Shown here: positions 52,881-62,663 of the stretch, piece after piece
Layout: every line of letters begins with the position of its first letter
How positions within the stretch are numbered: the first letter of the stretch is position 1
NCBI GenBank assembly: GCA_947499955.1
Contig: CANMQI010000023.1
Coordinates: 19,820-83,819 of the forward strand
Length of the DNA stretch: 64,000 bases
Direction: 5' to 3'
Origin: an uncultured Granulosicoccus sp.
GTDB taxonomy: Bacteria; Pseudomonadota; Gammaproteobacteria; Granulosicoccales; Granulosicoccaceae
Position numbers and translations under genes: made by a program
The notes under the pieces: model-generated
The model's input: the letters and a program-made list of their open reading frames with translations, nothing else
Told to the model about the DNA's origin: nothing
Database searches by the model: none

Positions 52881-53897
52881 ATGAACAAGACACGCATACT
52901 GGTTTCAACATCGAACAACCCCTGGTTCAACCTCGCTGTCGAGGAGGTCATATTCGAGAAGATGAGCCCTGAGCATCGTGTGCTGTTCATCTGGCGAAAT
53001 ACGGACACCGTGGTTATCGGCCGTGCCCAGAACCCCTGGCGGGAATGCAATGTGACCCGGATGGAAGAGGACAACGTCAAGCTGGCCAGACGGCGCACAG
53101 GGGGTGGAGCTGTCTTTCAGGACACGGGCAATACCAACTTTACCTTCATGGCCGGCAAGCCTGAATACGACAAGACGGTATCCACCAACATTGTTCTTGA
53201 TGCCCTGAAATTGCTGAACATCGATGCCATTGCCAATGGCCGTAACGATCTGGTCGTGGAGGACGGAGACATCCTGAGAAAATTCTCCGGTTCAGCCTAT
53301 CGGGAAACGAAGGACAGAGGGTTTCATCACGGCACCTTGTTGCTGCACGCCAACCTGAATCGGCTCGCCAGCTACCTGACCCCCAACCCGAAGAAACTGG
53401 CCGCAAAGGGCATCACGTCAGTCAAATCACGAGTCACCAATCTTGACCAGATCAAACAGGGCATCGATCACGACGTGGTCAGTGGCGCGCTGATTGAAGC
53501 CTACCTTGACTACTACGATGTCGAGGCCGATGTCGAGTGTATAGCTCCCGGCAACCATGGCGACCTACCGGGCCTGGATGAGACCTTCAAGTTCTACAGC
53601 AGTTGGGAATGGAACTACGGGAAAACACCGGAGTTCACACATCTGCTGGACGAGCGTTTCAACTGGGGCGGCGTTGAAGTCTTCCTCAACGTGACAAAGG
53701 GACGTATCCTGGACGCCAGACTCTATACGGACAGTCTTGACCCTTCACCGTTTGAACAACTGGCAGAGAACATCAAGGGCTCGGGGTATAACCGGCGAGA
53801 AGTCGGCGCTCACCTGGAAGCCTTGATTGCCAGTAACCGCTCCAATGAAGAACCGCTGCAGGAATTTCGTTCATGGCTCATGGAAGCGATTGCTTGA
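52881..53897 (+). CDS. lplA: Lipoate-protein ligase A
   Basis: 338 residues from ATG 52881, matching the family length. N-terminus STSNNPWFNLAVEEVIF; lipoyl-AMP site RRTGGGAVFQDTGNTNFTF (about 71-89); Lys134 in RKFSGSAYRETKDRG; HHGTLLLHANL. The C-terminal accessory domain is present. It activates free lipoate and attaches it to the E2 and H proteins. Stands alone between acnB and a convergent esterase gene. The putative Fur site is unusual for lplA. Confidence 0.94.
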   Translation: MNKTRILVSTSNNPWFNLAVEEVIFEKMSPEHRVLFIWRNTDTVVIGRAQNPWRECNVTRMEEDNVKLARRRTGGGAVFQDTGNTNFTFMAGKPEYDKTVSTNIVLDALKLLNIDAIANGRNDLVVEDGDILRKFSGSAYRETKDRGFHHGTLLLHANLNRLASYLTPNPKKLAAKGITSVKSRVTNLDQIKQGIDHDVVSGALIEAYLDYYDVEADVECIAPGNHGDLPGLDETFKFYSSWEWNYGKTPEFTHLLDERFNWGGVEVFLNVTKGRILDARLYTDSLDPSPFEQLAENIKGSGYNRREVGAHLEALIASNRSNEEPLQEFRSWLMEAIA

Positions 53898-53946
53898 GGG
53901 CTTGATAGCTTGATGGCTTGATGGCTTGATGGCTTGATGGCTTGAT
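53891..53946. repeat. 8-bp tandem repeat (GGCTTGAT x6) at the lplA stop
   Basis: Six units of GGCTTGAT at 53899-53946, the second with AGCTTGAT; a seventh degenerate unit, TGCTTGAG (53891-53898), contains the lplA stop codon. Like the ACTCGGTA array it has an 8-bp period and lies between convergent genes. Confidence 0.88.
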
Positions 53947-53965
53947 TGTGTGAGAACGTGAGGGC

Positions 53966-53991
53966 GAGAGCGGACGCCTTCGTCCGTTCTC
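53966..53991. terminator. Hairpin between convergent lplA and esterase genes
   Basis: GAGAGCGGACG (53966-53976) and CGTCCGTTCTC (53981-53991) form an 11-bp stem with one G-T wobble and a CCTT tetraloop. No T-run on either strand, so it may act as a bidirectional block rather than a classic terminator. Confidence 0.5.
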
Positions 53992-54087
53992 ACCAGCCCG
54001 CACATCGCAGGTGCTCCACTAGCGAGTCAGCTTGTCAGACGGGCGCTCGCAGACGCTGAGAATCAGCGTAATTTAACCGCCTCCCCA

Positions 54088-55713
54088 CTAGCGCCCTGGA
54101 AGTGCTTCCCGACCGCCAAGCAGGTACTCGAGCCCACGGCCCAGAGTCGCTCGCCAATGATGGTAATCATGCCCCGCGCTGAATTCTTCAAGCTGCACGG
54201 AATAGCCCTTGACCCGCAACATCTGATCCAGTCGACGGTTGGCGCTGAGAATGCCGCTCTCCCCGAACGCCTCTTCGAAACAGCCTGCACTCAGATAGAA
54301 GCGAATTGGCAATCGATCTGACTCGGCAAATCGTGCCGCCAACCATTCCGGCCGTTCCTCTTCTGCCGGGCTCCACCAGAATGAACCGGATTGGCTCAGT
54401 ACCATACCGAAGTGCTGCGGATGGCGCCAGGCGGTACAGGCAGCGGCCAGACCGCCGTAACTGGCTCCCGCCAGCAGCGTCTGCTCCGGCGTGAATTGCA
54501 GGGCAGTCTTTTCCCTGACGAATGGCAACAGCCTTTGCGCCATGAAATCGGCAAACTCGACATTGCACGGCAGCTCCCGAGCACGCGCTGCTCTGTCTGG
54601 ATTGTCGACAAACACGGCAACCGTTGGAGGAATTCGGCCCTCCTGTATCAACTTGTTCAGAATTGCAGGCGTTGGAATGCGGTGCTGATACGCAAGGCCA
54701 TCAAAGAAAATGGCAAGGGGTGCCGGCTTGTCCGCTACAGATTCAAGTTCATCGGGCACCCAGATATCAATGGAGCGGGTATTGCCAAGCGCCTCGTCCT
54801 GCAAGCGGAAATGCTGCGCGGCAATCTGCGGTGAATCGGCTCCCGGCAACAGCGCGGCTACCGCCTGATCGAGCTCCAGCAAGGACTTGGTATTGAAGTT
54901 GTCAGACAGACCATCCGGCGACCAGGCATCCGGGTTCGCCGGGTCACGCTGTGCCGTGGCCAGAATGGCAATGCGTTGTTCACGCTTGCTACCCTCTACC
55001 CGAGGTACATCCGGTGCCAGTTGGTAGCTCATGCGTGTATCGGCCGGCAAGCGATAGCTGCGATACCAGATATCCGACTCGCCCAGGCGGTACAGCTCAT
55101 CGTGCTCATGACCCGGAGCTCCCAACACCTGGACCCGTTCTCTGGCCCCTTGCCACAGGAAAGTCACCAGCCTCTCATCGGAAGCCAGCTCTCCGGCAGG
55201 CAGGTCCGACGGCAATTCCACCAGCGGTGCTCCCGAGGCTGTCAGCTGCGCCCAGATTCGCTCTTGATGGACTCCTTCGTCCAGACGGCTTGCTGCTGCC
55301 TGCACAACGGCGCTGGGCATCGGTGTCGACTCCCGCTCGCCCCGCCCTTGCAATGGCATGTTCTTCAAGGACACTGCAACATCCAGAGCCTGATCGCCGG
55401 CCATGATGTTCAGAAGGTAACGTCCGCCTTGCGGTGCCGAAAAGAAGACACGTGCCTCCGTTGTACCTGGTGACACCAACTGCCTGAGACTGACGCCATC
55501 ATCGTCTGCAATGAAGGCCGTGAACGGTACCGTACCTTGCAGATGTCCTTTCAGGTAAGCCCCGTCTGCCAACTCGACTGTCAGCGAATGCCTTTCACCC
55601 GCTGCCAAGGACAGATTCGCATCCAATACCAGCCCTTGCTCCTTGGTCTCTGCCGAGTGACTCGTACTACTCGCGGCGAAAATCAACAATGCGATGACAC
55701 CGCGAAGCAGCAC
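54088..55713 (-). CDS. Exported enterochelin esterase-like siderophore hydrolase
   Basis: About 541 residues from GTG 55713, which follows the TonB-receptor stop with AAGGGGG before it; the open frame to 55785 lies inside that gene. Signal peptide VLLRGVIALLIFAASSTSHSA. An N-terminal beta-rich domain is followed by the Fes/IroD-type esterase: RSIDIWVPDELES, the nucleophile in LLAGASYGGLAAACTAWRHP, SQSGSFWWSPAEEERPEW, and the His in SAGHDYHHWRATLGRGL. It should open catecholate siderophores after uptake, here in the periplasm. Co-transcribed with the Fur-controlled receptor. Confidence 0.85.
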   Translation of the reverse strand: MLLRGVIALLIFAASSTSHSAETKEQGLVLDANLSLAAGERHSLTVELADGAYLKGHLQGTVPFTAFIADDDGVSLRQLVSPGTTEARVFFSAPQGGRYLLNIMAGDQALDVAVSLKNMPLQGRGERESTPMPSAVVQAAASRLDEGVHQERIWAQLTASGAPLVELPSDLPAGELASDERLVTFLWQGARERVQVLGAPGHEHDELYRLGESDIWYRSYRLPADTRMSYQLAPDVPRVEGSKREQRIAILATAQRDPANPDAWSPDGLSDNFNTKSLLELDQAVAALLPGADSPQIAAQHFRLQDEALGNTRSIDIWVPDELESVADKPAPLAIFFDGLAYQHRIPTPAILNKLIQEGRIPPTVAVFVDNPDRAARARELPCNVEFADFMAQRLLPFVREKTALQFTPEQTLLAGASYGGLAAACTAWRHPQHFGMVLSQSGSFWWSPAEEERPEWLAARFAESDRLPIRFYLSAGCFEEAFGESGILSANRRLDQMLRVKGYSVQLEEFSAGHDYHHWRATLGRGLEYLLGGREALPGR

Positions 55714-55720
55714 GGCCCCC

Positions 55721-57640
55721 TTACTGGAACTGATAGTCGACACCGAGGTATACGCTGCGCCCAAGCAGGTTGGAGTAGTAATCATCGTCTTCGTTATCCA
55801 GCTGTAGATCGCTCAGGTTATTGATGCCGCCGCGAAGTCCGAGATCCGGTGTGAGTTGCACGTTCATGGACATGTTGAACAGGGTGTAGGCGGACTGCGT
55901 GACGTCGCTGAAGTTCTGTTGCTCACCGTTGTAATCGAGCTCGACACGCAGATTACTGCTCGGTACGAACTGCCAATTGACACCAGCATCTATCTTGTGA
56001 TCCGGGCGGTATGCCAACTCTGTCTCCCCGTTCTGCTCGGTATCCAGAAAGGTGTAAGCACCATCGACACTGACAGTATCTCCCATTGACATCGAGCCTT
56101 CAAACTCGAGCCCGGTGATGGTCGCGTCACTGATATTGAACCAGGCCCGTTCTTCGGTTATCGGGTCAAAGGAGGCCTCGATCATGTCTTGAAGATCGGT
56201 CTGGAACACGACAGCCCCCAGACGCCACATGGGGCGATTCACTTCGACTCCAACTTCATAGTTGGTACTGATTTCCGGAATCAAGTCCGGATTTCCGGGA
56301 ATGAAGCAGGAGCCTCCACAACTTGCAATCTGATATTCAGCGGTAATCTGGTGCGGGCTGGGTGCCTTGAAGGCACGACTGACTCCCCCCTTCAACGACA
56401 CAGCATCATTCAGGCGATACACCAGGTATCCACGTGGCGTGAATTCACCATCGAAATCCTCATGATGATCGTAACGCCCGCCCAGAGTCAGGCTGAGCTG
56501 ATCCGACAGCTTCAACTCATCCTGCAGATAGATGGCTTGTTGTGTCGCACTGCTGCCACCGGTCTCGGTGAATGCCGTCGCATCATTCACCTCCGTGTCC
56601 CTGAACTCATAGCCCATCGTCAGTGTATTGCGACCCAACTCGGTAGTGGCGCGTCCGGAGGCCGTCAGGTTCTTCTCTTCCAGATGACGCTGCTGAGGAT
56701 CACTGTAGCGGTTATTGAAGTCATCGATCCTGCCATCTTCCACATTCAGGCTGAGCAGCGTACCGCCCCAGCCCCATTCACCCTCGTGGGTAAGGCTGTA
56801 GGTTTCACGCGCTATATCCTGATCACGAAAACTGTCAGTCGCATAATTCGAGTAAGGCCTCTCGTCACGATTGATGGCGATATCGGCCGTCAGGCTTTGT
56901 CGATCATCGATATCCCAACTCAATGAGCCTGACAGGTTCCCACTCTTCTTCTCTTCACGCTCCGGCACTTCATCCGCATCGTCGACAAACCAGGCGTCTC
57001 GATCATACAACTCGGCACTCAGACGCAGATAGACATCATCAACCACCGGACCGGAAGTAGACAGGTTGAGATCAAGGCTACCGCCATCCTCGCCAGTAGT
57101 GACATGTTCGTAGATAGCGCCCACCGAACCAAACCAGACACTACCGCCTTCCCTGGTGATGATATTGATGACGCCACCGATGGCGTCCGCGCCATAGAGC
57201 GACGACATGGGACCGCGCACGATCTCGATACGTTCGATGCTGGAGCGCGGTACAGCGCTCCAGTCAAAATCACCGCCCCGCCACAGCGCTTTTGATGAAG
57301 ACACGCGGCGACCATCCACAAGAATCAGGGTATAAGAACCTGCAAGACCCCGCATTCGCAATTCATCGCGTCCATTGGTATCCCTTGTATTGGTGACACC
57401 GGCTCCTCGGCTGACCACATCGGCGACGCTCAGTGACGGATTCTGCGCCAATGTCTCTGCGTCGATGACCGTCGTGAAAGCCGGTGCACTCAGCTGGCTG
57501 TGCTCGGTTCCCGTTGCACTGATGATCATCGATTCCAGTTCCAGAGCCTCTTGTGCAGTCGCAGAGGATGCAACGATCAGGAGGCCTGCAAACAAGCCGC
57601 ACTTGTCAAGGGGTCTGGACGGGACAGGCAGATAAGGCAT
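55721..57640 (-). CDS. TonB-dependent outer-membrane siderophore receptor
   Basis: About 639 residues from ATG 57640 (an in-frame ATG at 57709 would add 23 residues). The signal ends near SSATAQE. The plug domain includes IISATGTEHSQLSAPAFTTV, RMRGLAGSYTLILVDGRRV, IERIEIVRGPMSSLYGADAIGGVINIIT. The barrel ends in an aromatic residue region, GVDYQFQ. The order and the Cys-rich loop (ASCGGSCFIPGNP) resemble FepA/CirA catecholate receptors. Its Fur box is perfect. Confidence 0.93.
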   Translation of the reverse strand: MPYLPVPSRPLDKCGLFAGLLIVASSATAQEALELESMIISATGTEHSQLSAPAFTTVIDAETLAQNPSLSVADVVSRGAGVTNTRDTNGRDELRMRGLAGSYTLILVDGRRVSSSKALWRGGDFDWSAVPRSSIERIEIVRGPMSSLYGADAIGGVINIITREGGSVWFGSVGAIYEHVTTGEDGGSLDLNLSTSGPVVDDVYLRLSAELYDRDAWFVDDADEVPEREEKKSGNLSGSLSWDIDDRQSLTADIAINRDERPYSNYATDSFRDQDIARETYSLTHEGEWGWGGTLLSLNVEDGRIDDFNNRYSDPQQRHLEEKNLTASGRATTELGRNTLTMGYEFRDTEVNDATAFTETGGSSATQQAIYLQDELKLSDQLSLTLGGRYDHHEDFDGEFTPRGYLVYRLNDAVSLKGGVSRAFKAPSPHQITAEYQIASCGGSCFIPGNPDLIPEISTNYEVGVEVNRPMWRLGAVVFQTDLQDMIEASFDPITEERAWFNISDATITGLEFEGSMSMGDTVSVDGAYTFLDTEQNGETELAYRPDHKIDAGVNWQFVPSSNLRVELDYNGEQQNFSDVTQSAYTLFNMSMNVQLTPDLGLRGGINNLSDLQLDNEDDDYYSNLLGRSVYLGVDYQFQ

Positions 57641-57726
57641 GAGTACAGCGTTCTCTTCAGGGTTGAACAAGGGAGGGCTCGTCAGCAACCGGGGGCAGAC
57701 CAACAACATCGCAACGACCTATTAAC

Positions 57727-57745
57727 GATAATGATAATCATTATC
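57727..57745. promoter_or_regulatory. Perfect Fur box upstream of the siderophore receptor
   Basis: GATAATGATAATCATTATC at 57727-57745 matches the 19-bp Fur consensus at every position. It is 87 bases before ATG 57640 and 18 bases before ATG 57709. Iron repression of the receptor-esterase operon is therefore well supported. Confidence 0.93.
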
Positions 57746-57881
57746 GTTTGTATTTGCCATGGTCAGTGCGTTGTTTATTGATGAAGAGATTTCAACTCTG
57801 ATGTGAGCTGAATGTCGAACGAACAGGCGTGAATGTCTGATCAGGCTACCGACTACGGGCCATCAAACGGCAGACACCACT

Positions 57882-60122
57882 CTAGTGGGTCGATCGGGAA
57901 ACAGCCGTAGAACTGCCAACCACCGATGCACTGGCAAATGCCACCACCAGATCCCTGCGTGAAAAAGGCTTCTGCAACATGATGACGCCCTCTTCCAACC
58001 TGCCCTGATGAATGATGGCGTTTTCGGTATAACCGAACATATAGATGACTGCCGCATCGGGATAGATGGCCTGCAGACCAGCCACCACTTCCGGCCCCTT
58101 CATGCCATTGGGTAAAATGACATCGCACAGAATCAGATCGATGCTCGCAATGGTAGGCGCCATCCTGAATACCTCATTGCCATCTGGCGCGCCGTACACG
58201 ATGGCCCCCATCTGTTCCAGCTGTAACGTGAAGGTCTTTCGCAGCTCTTCATTGTCTTCCACCAGAAACACCCGAAGGCCACTGAAGTGAGCGGCAGAGG
58301 GCCCCGCCAACTCCGAGCGCTCGACTTCCTGCTGCGCATTGACGCGCGGCAGATACAACTTCACGGTTGTTCCACGACCCAGTTCCGAATAGATCTTCAG
58401 GTGTCCACCAGACTGTTTGACGAAACCGAACGCCATCGGCAATCCCAGCCCGGTCCCCTTGCCCACATCCTTGGTCGTGAAGAAGGGCTCCAGCGCCTGA
58501 CTGATTGTCGCCTCACTCATACCGCAACCTGAATCGGAAATGGCAATACACACGTATTGCCCAGCCTGAACCTCCTCATGCAGATCAGCATAGTGTCTAT
58601 CCAGCCTTGCATTACTGACCTCGATCGTGAGCTTTCCTCCATCGGGCATGGCATCACGCGCATTGATGACCAGATTGAGGAGCGAAGCCTCCAGTTGCGC
58701 CTTGTCGACCTCGGTTCGCCACAGTCCCCCGTCTGCCACGAACTCCAGGTCCACGCTCTCCCCCACGGATGTTCTCAGAAGCGAGAGTGACTCGCGCACA
58801 AGCCGGGATAGATCCAGTATTTCCGGGCGCAAAGGCTGCTTGCGCGCAAAGGCCAGCAACTGGTGGGTCAGCTCGGCACCGAGCTGTACCGCATGCTGGG
58901 AAGTCGCAATATATTTACGGGCGGAAGCATCCGAGACTGCCTCATCAAGCAACTCCAGGTTTCCGGAAATCACTGCCAGAATGTTATTGAAATCATGGGC
59001 AACCCCTCCTGTCAGATTGCCAATGGTCTTGACCTTCTGCGCCTGCACCAGTGAGCTCTCCAGGCGATTGAGCTCGGTGACATCCTGGGCCACGGTGCGT
59101 ACGACAAACGAATTCCCTTGCCTGCCGGGAGCCACATCGTATAACTGTCTGATGTGTCGGTATTCGCCTGAAGCACTGGCAACCCTGAACAAGCCTTCGG
59201 CTGCATGACCCTGCAGAAGCCGCAGGCGTATCTGCGTCCTCTGATCAAAATCATCGGCATGCAAACGCTTGTCAAGGATGCCGTCTCGGATGGACATCTG
59301 CAGCATGTCGTCCACGGTCTGTCCGAACATGCGGGCAAAATTATCGTCGCATTCGATGATCTTCCCTGTCTCGAAGTCGTAGGAGGCATAACCGATACCC
59401 GCCAGGCGCGCAGCACTGAGCAGACGATCTTCCTTCGATTCGATAATGCTGTCAGCTTCCAGAATCTGGTCGCGCATGCCGTGTATGGAACGGACCAGAC
59501 GATCCAGTTCATTCTCTCCCTGCTTTGCGATTTTCCTGTCCCGTCCAAGCTCGATCCTGAAGTCATGCCAATCCCCATCCCAGCTGTCCAGCCCATTGGA
59601 TATCTTCAGTACAGGTTCAATCAATCTATCGTTCAACAGACGCTGAATGATGAACGTCGTGGCCAATACAGCCAGAGACGCAATCATCAGAGTCCCGATG
59701 ATTCGAACGCGCATCGTAGCCCAGACAATCTGGCGATTCATTTCCAGCGTGAGTGTGCCGATCTCTCGAGTCGAACCAGACTCCTTGCGCAGCAAGGCAC
59801 GGGAATGAACATATACATTCGCTGCCGCTGTCTCATCCCCCACTCGCAGATCGAAGCTCGGTTGGGTCGCAGTAATCTGCGCAGCGCTCACGGCTCCCAG
59901 GCTCACATACTCCTCAAGCAGGACCTCGATCGTTTCATAATCGGTCTGCCAGAGTAGATCCTCGAACAGCACGGCACTGCTCTCGGCAAGGTTGTGCACG
60001 CGCCGCTCCAGTTGAGCGTTGCCTGTCTGGTAGGTGAATATGGCAACGAGTACGACAGCCACCAGTACGAGCGAGAAAATCGGCAACACCAGGCTCTTGT
60101 TGAGTGTAGAGCGAAGACTCAT
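57882..60122 (-). CDS. Hybrid sensor histidine kinase, copy 1 (receiver with altered switch residue)
   Basis: 746 residues. TM1 about 10-31, periplasmic part about 32-140, TM2 about 141-160, HAMP-like stretch, a PAS domain (about 235-350), then HisKA with His376 (GGVAHDFNNILAV). The ATPase domain has NLVINARDAMPDGG, DSGCGMS and FFTTKDVGKGTGLGLPMA. The C-terminal receiver has DNEE (623-626), Asp667 (LILCDVILPNG) and Lys718 (LQKPF). The usual Ser/Thr after beta-4 is Phe696 (IYMFGYTEN; codon TTC), so signalling by the receiver may be altered. No DNA-binding partner is adjacent. Strong paralog of copy 2, but with a longer C-terminus. Confidence 0.9.
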   Translation of the reverse strand: MSLRSTLNKSLVLPIFSLVLVAVVLVAIFTYQTGNAQLERRVHNLAESSAVLFEDLLWQTDYETIEVLLEEYVSLGAVSAAQITATQPSFDLRVGDETAAANVYVHSRALLRKESGSTREIGTLTLEMNRQIVWATMRVRIIGTLMIASLAVLATTFIIQRLLNDRLIEPVLKISNGLDSWDGDWHDFRIELGRDRKIAKQGENELDRLVRSIHGMRDQILEADSIIESKEDRLLSAARLAGIGYASYDFETGKIIECDDNFARMFGQTVDDMLQMSIRDGILDKRLHADDFDQRTQIRLRLLQGHAAEGLFRVASASGEYRHIRQLYDVAPGRQGNSFVVRTVAQDVTELNRLESSLVQAQKVKTIGNLTGGVAHDFNNILAVISGNLELLDEAVSDASARKYIATSQHAVQLGAELTHQLLAFARKQPLRPEILDLSRLVRESLSLLRTSVGESVDLEFVADGGLWRTEVDKAQLEASLLNLVINARDAMPDGGKLTIEVSNARLDRHYADLHEEVQAGQYVCIAISDSGCGMSEATISQALEPFFTTKDVGKGTGLGLPMAFGFVKQSGGHLKIYSELGRGTTVKLYLPRVNAQQEVERSELAGPSAAHFSGLRVFLVEDNEELRKTFTLQLEQMGAIVYGAPDGNEVFRMAPTIASIDLILCDVILPNGMKGPEVVAGLQAIYPDAAVIYMFGYTENAIIHQGRLEEGVIMLQKPFSRRDLVVAFASASVVGSSTAVSRSTH

Positions 60123-60424
60123 GTCAGCGTGATTTCCCCGGTCTCATCTTGACTGCCTGACGCCGTGCTCTGCCCTGCCTCTATCAGTCTTGTTCATGTG
60201 ATCCAGCTTGGCATAGCCACCTCGGATGAGCGAGCAAGCGATGGCCCCTCCGAGTTCATTTGGCACACTGAATCGTATCAGGCATCGAGGGAGAAACAAG
60301 CAATACAACACTGAATGAAATGAGAATCACAGGCACACAAAAATTGAAGAATACTGCGCGATTTCATCTGTTAAAGCGATATACAACCCTTCTGGTCCTT
60401 GCGGAACACGACTCCGTGAGCCTG
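60123..60424. other. Gap between the two kinase genes
   Basis: 302 bp. It must hold the promoter of kinase copy 1. A region at 60313-60331 (AATGAAATGAGAATCACAG) has a weak resemblance to a Fur half site, not enough to annotate. No gene is seen. Confidence 0.4.
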
Positions 60425-62638
60425 TCAGCTGACCGATGCTGCTGACGCGCTGACGAACGCCGCCACCAGATCCCTGCGCGAAAACGGTTTCTGCAACATG
60501 ATCACCCCTTCATCCAGCCTGCCCTGATGAATGATGGCGTTCTCGGTATAACCCGACATGTAGATGACCGCTGCAGTCGGGTAGAGGGCCTGCAAACCCG
60601 CCACGACCTCTGGTCCCTTCATGCCATTGGGTAGAATGACATCGCACAGAATCAGATCGATACTCGGGATACCGGGCGCTACCCTGAAGACGGCCTGTCC
60701 ATCAGGCGCGCTGTGCACGATGGAACCCATCTGCTCCAGTTGCATGGTAAATGTCCGTCGAAGATCTTCATTATCTTCAACCAGAAACACCTGCAAGCCA
60801 TTGAATTGCGCAGCTGCAGGTCCCGGCAACTCCAGGCGCACCGTGTCCTCTGATGCATTCATGCGTGGCAGGTAGAGCTTCACGGTGGTTCCACGACCCA
60901 GCTCCGAATAGATCTTCAGGTGTCCACCGGACTGCTTGACAAAGCCGTAGGCCATCGGCAAACCCAGCCCGGTGCCCTTGCCAACGTCCTTGGTCGTGAA
61001 AAAGGGTTCCAGCGCCTGGCTGATCGTCGCCGCGCTCATGCCACAACCGGCATCGGTGATGGCTATGCAGACATATTGACCCGGGTTCACCTCTTCATGG
61101 ATTTCGGCATAGTCTCTATCCAGCCTTGTATTACCAGCTTCGATTGTCAGCTTCCCTCCTTCCGGCATGGCATCACGTGCATTGATGACCAGATTGAGTA
61201 TCGCCGCTTCAAGCTGTGTCTTGTCCACTTCCGTGCGCCATAGCCCACCGTCCGACACGAAATTCAGATCGATACTTTCGCCCACCGACGTTCGCAATAG
61301 TGAGAGCGAGTCTCGTATCATCTTGGCGATGTCCAGAACGACGGGGCGCAGTGGCTGCTTGCGGGCGAATGCCAATAGTTGTTGAGTCAGGTCAGCACCC
61401 AGTTGTACGGCATGCTGAGAGGTCAGCAAGTAACCGTGAGCGAGTGGGTCCGTAACGCTGTCTTCAAGCAACTCCAGATTTCCGGAGATCACAGCCAGGA
61501 TATTGTTGAAGTCGTGAGCCACGCCCCCCGTCAGATTGCCAATGGCCTTGACCTTCTGCGCCTGAATCAGCGTCGCTTGCAAGCGATGCAGCTCTGTCAC
61601 ATCCTGAGCAACCGTCAGTACACGAATTGGCTGCCCCTCAATTTGCGAGGAAATACTGTACAACTGCCTTATATGCCGGTAGACACCGACGGATGTTGCC
61701 ACTCTGAAGACACCTTCAGCGGCGTGGCCCAGCTTGAGCTGCTGTCGTATGTCCTCAGCCTGATGAACATCATCTGGATGAACACGCTCTGCAACAATAT
61801 CTCGCCGTATGTTGATATCGAGCATGGCTTCAACAGTCTGACCAACCATGCTTGCAAAATTTTCATCGCAATCGATTATCCGCTCGCTTTCAAGCTCGAA
61901 TGTGGCGTAACCGATACCGGCAATCCTTGCAGCACTGAGCAAACGGTCGTCCTTTGACTCGATAATACGGTTGGCCGTCAGAATCTGATCCCGCATGCCA
62001 TGAATCGACTGAACAAGGCGATCAAGTTCGTCCTGTTTGTGCTTGTTGCGACTCTCGCCCCGCCCCAGATCGATCCGGAAATCGCGCCAGTCTCCAAACC
62101 AGTTATCCAGGCCGTTGGCAATTGCCAGAACAGGGGCAATCAGACGCTTGTACAACAAATGCTGGATGATGAAGGTCGTCGCCAGTGCGGCCAGCGATGC
62201 AACGATCAGCGTTGCCATGACACTGAGTCGCACCAGATCCCAGACCCCCTCGCGACTCATCTCCAACGTCAATCTGCCTATCTGCCGAACGGGCCCATCC
62301 CCCCGGTACAGCAGATCGCGTGAGAGCAGAAATGCCGTTGGTTCCAAGTCAGCGCTACCTGCCCTGATTTCTGCAGGTAGGCCGGTATTGATATGCACCG
62401 CACTGACCGCTCCCAGTGCGACATATTCGTCGAGCAGGACCTGAAGCGTGTCGTAGTCCAACTGCCAGAGCAGGTCTTCGAATAGAACAGCACTGCTTTC
62501 AGACAAGGTCTGAACACGTTGTTCCAATTGGTGGTTTCCCACCTGGTAGGTAACGGTGCCTACGGCCACAACGGCCACCAATACCAGCGAAAATATCGGC
62601 AGCAGCAGACTCTTGGTGAGAGTAGATCGAATACCCAA
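60425..62638 (-). CDS. Hybrid sensor histidine kinase, copy 2
   Basis: 737 residues with the same layout as copy 1: TM1 about 10-31, periplasmic part, TM2 about 141-160, PAS, HisKA with His375 (GGVAHDFNNILAV), ATPase (NLVINARDAMPEGG, DAGCGMS, KDVGKGTGLGLPMAYGF) and a C-terminal receiver with Asp at about 666 and the canonical Ser in IYMSGYTEN. The kinase and receiver parts are nearly identical to copy 1, the periplasmic part is less so, so the two likely sense different signals. It lies 25 bases downstream of the periplasmic binding protein gene. Confidence 0.92.
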   Translation of the reverse strand: MGIRSTLTKSLLLPIFSLVLVAVVAVGTVTYQVGNHQLEQRVQTLSESSAVLFEDLLWQLDYDTLQVLLDEYVALGAVSAVHINTGLPAEIRAGSADLEPTAFLLSRDLLYRGDGPVRQIGRLTLEMSREGVWDLVRLSVMATLIVASLAALATTFIIQHLLYKRLIAPVLAIANGLDNWFGDWRDFRIDLGRGESRNKHKQDELDRLVQSIHGMRDQILTANRIIESKDDRLLSAARIAGIGYATFELESERIIDCDENFASMVGQTVEAMLDINIRRDIVAERVHPDDVHQAEDIRQQLKLGHAAEGVFRVATSVGVYRHIRQLYSISSQIEGQPIRVLTVAQDVTELHRLQATLIQAQKVKAIGNLTGGVAHDFNNILAVISGNLELLEDSVTDPLAHGYLLTSQHAVQLGADLTQQLLAFARKQPLRPVVLDIAKMIRDSLSLLRTSVGESIDLNFVSDGGLWRTEVDKTQLEAAILNLVINARDAMPEGGKLTIEAGNTRLDRDYAEIHEEVNPGQYVCIAITDAGCGMSAATISQALEPFFTTKDVGKGTGLGLPMAYGFVKQSGGHLKIYSELGRGTTVKLYLPRMNASEDTVRLELPGPAAAQFNGLQVFLVEDNEDLRRTFTMQLEQMGSIVHSAPDGQAVFRVAPGIPSIDLILCDVILPNGMKGPEVVAGLQALYPTAAVIYMSGYTENAIIHQGRLDEGVIMLQKPFSRRDLVAAFVSASAASVS

Positions 62639-62663
62639 TTTAACGTGATCGTCCTGACATCGA

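Noticed and set aside
60301..60335. Fur box upstream of kinase copy 1
   Set aside because: Only a partial match (ATGAGAATCA) with no clear second half, much weaker than the perfect box at 57727-57745.
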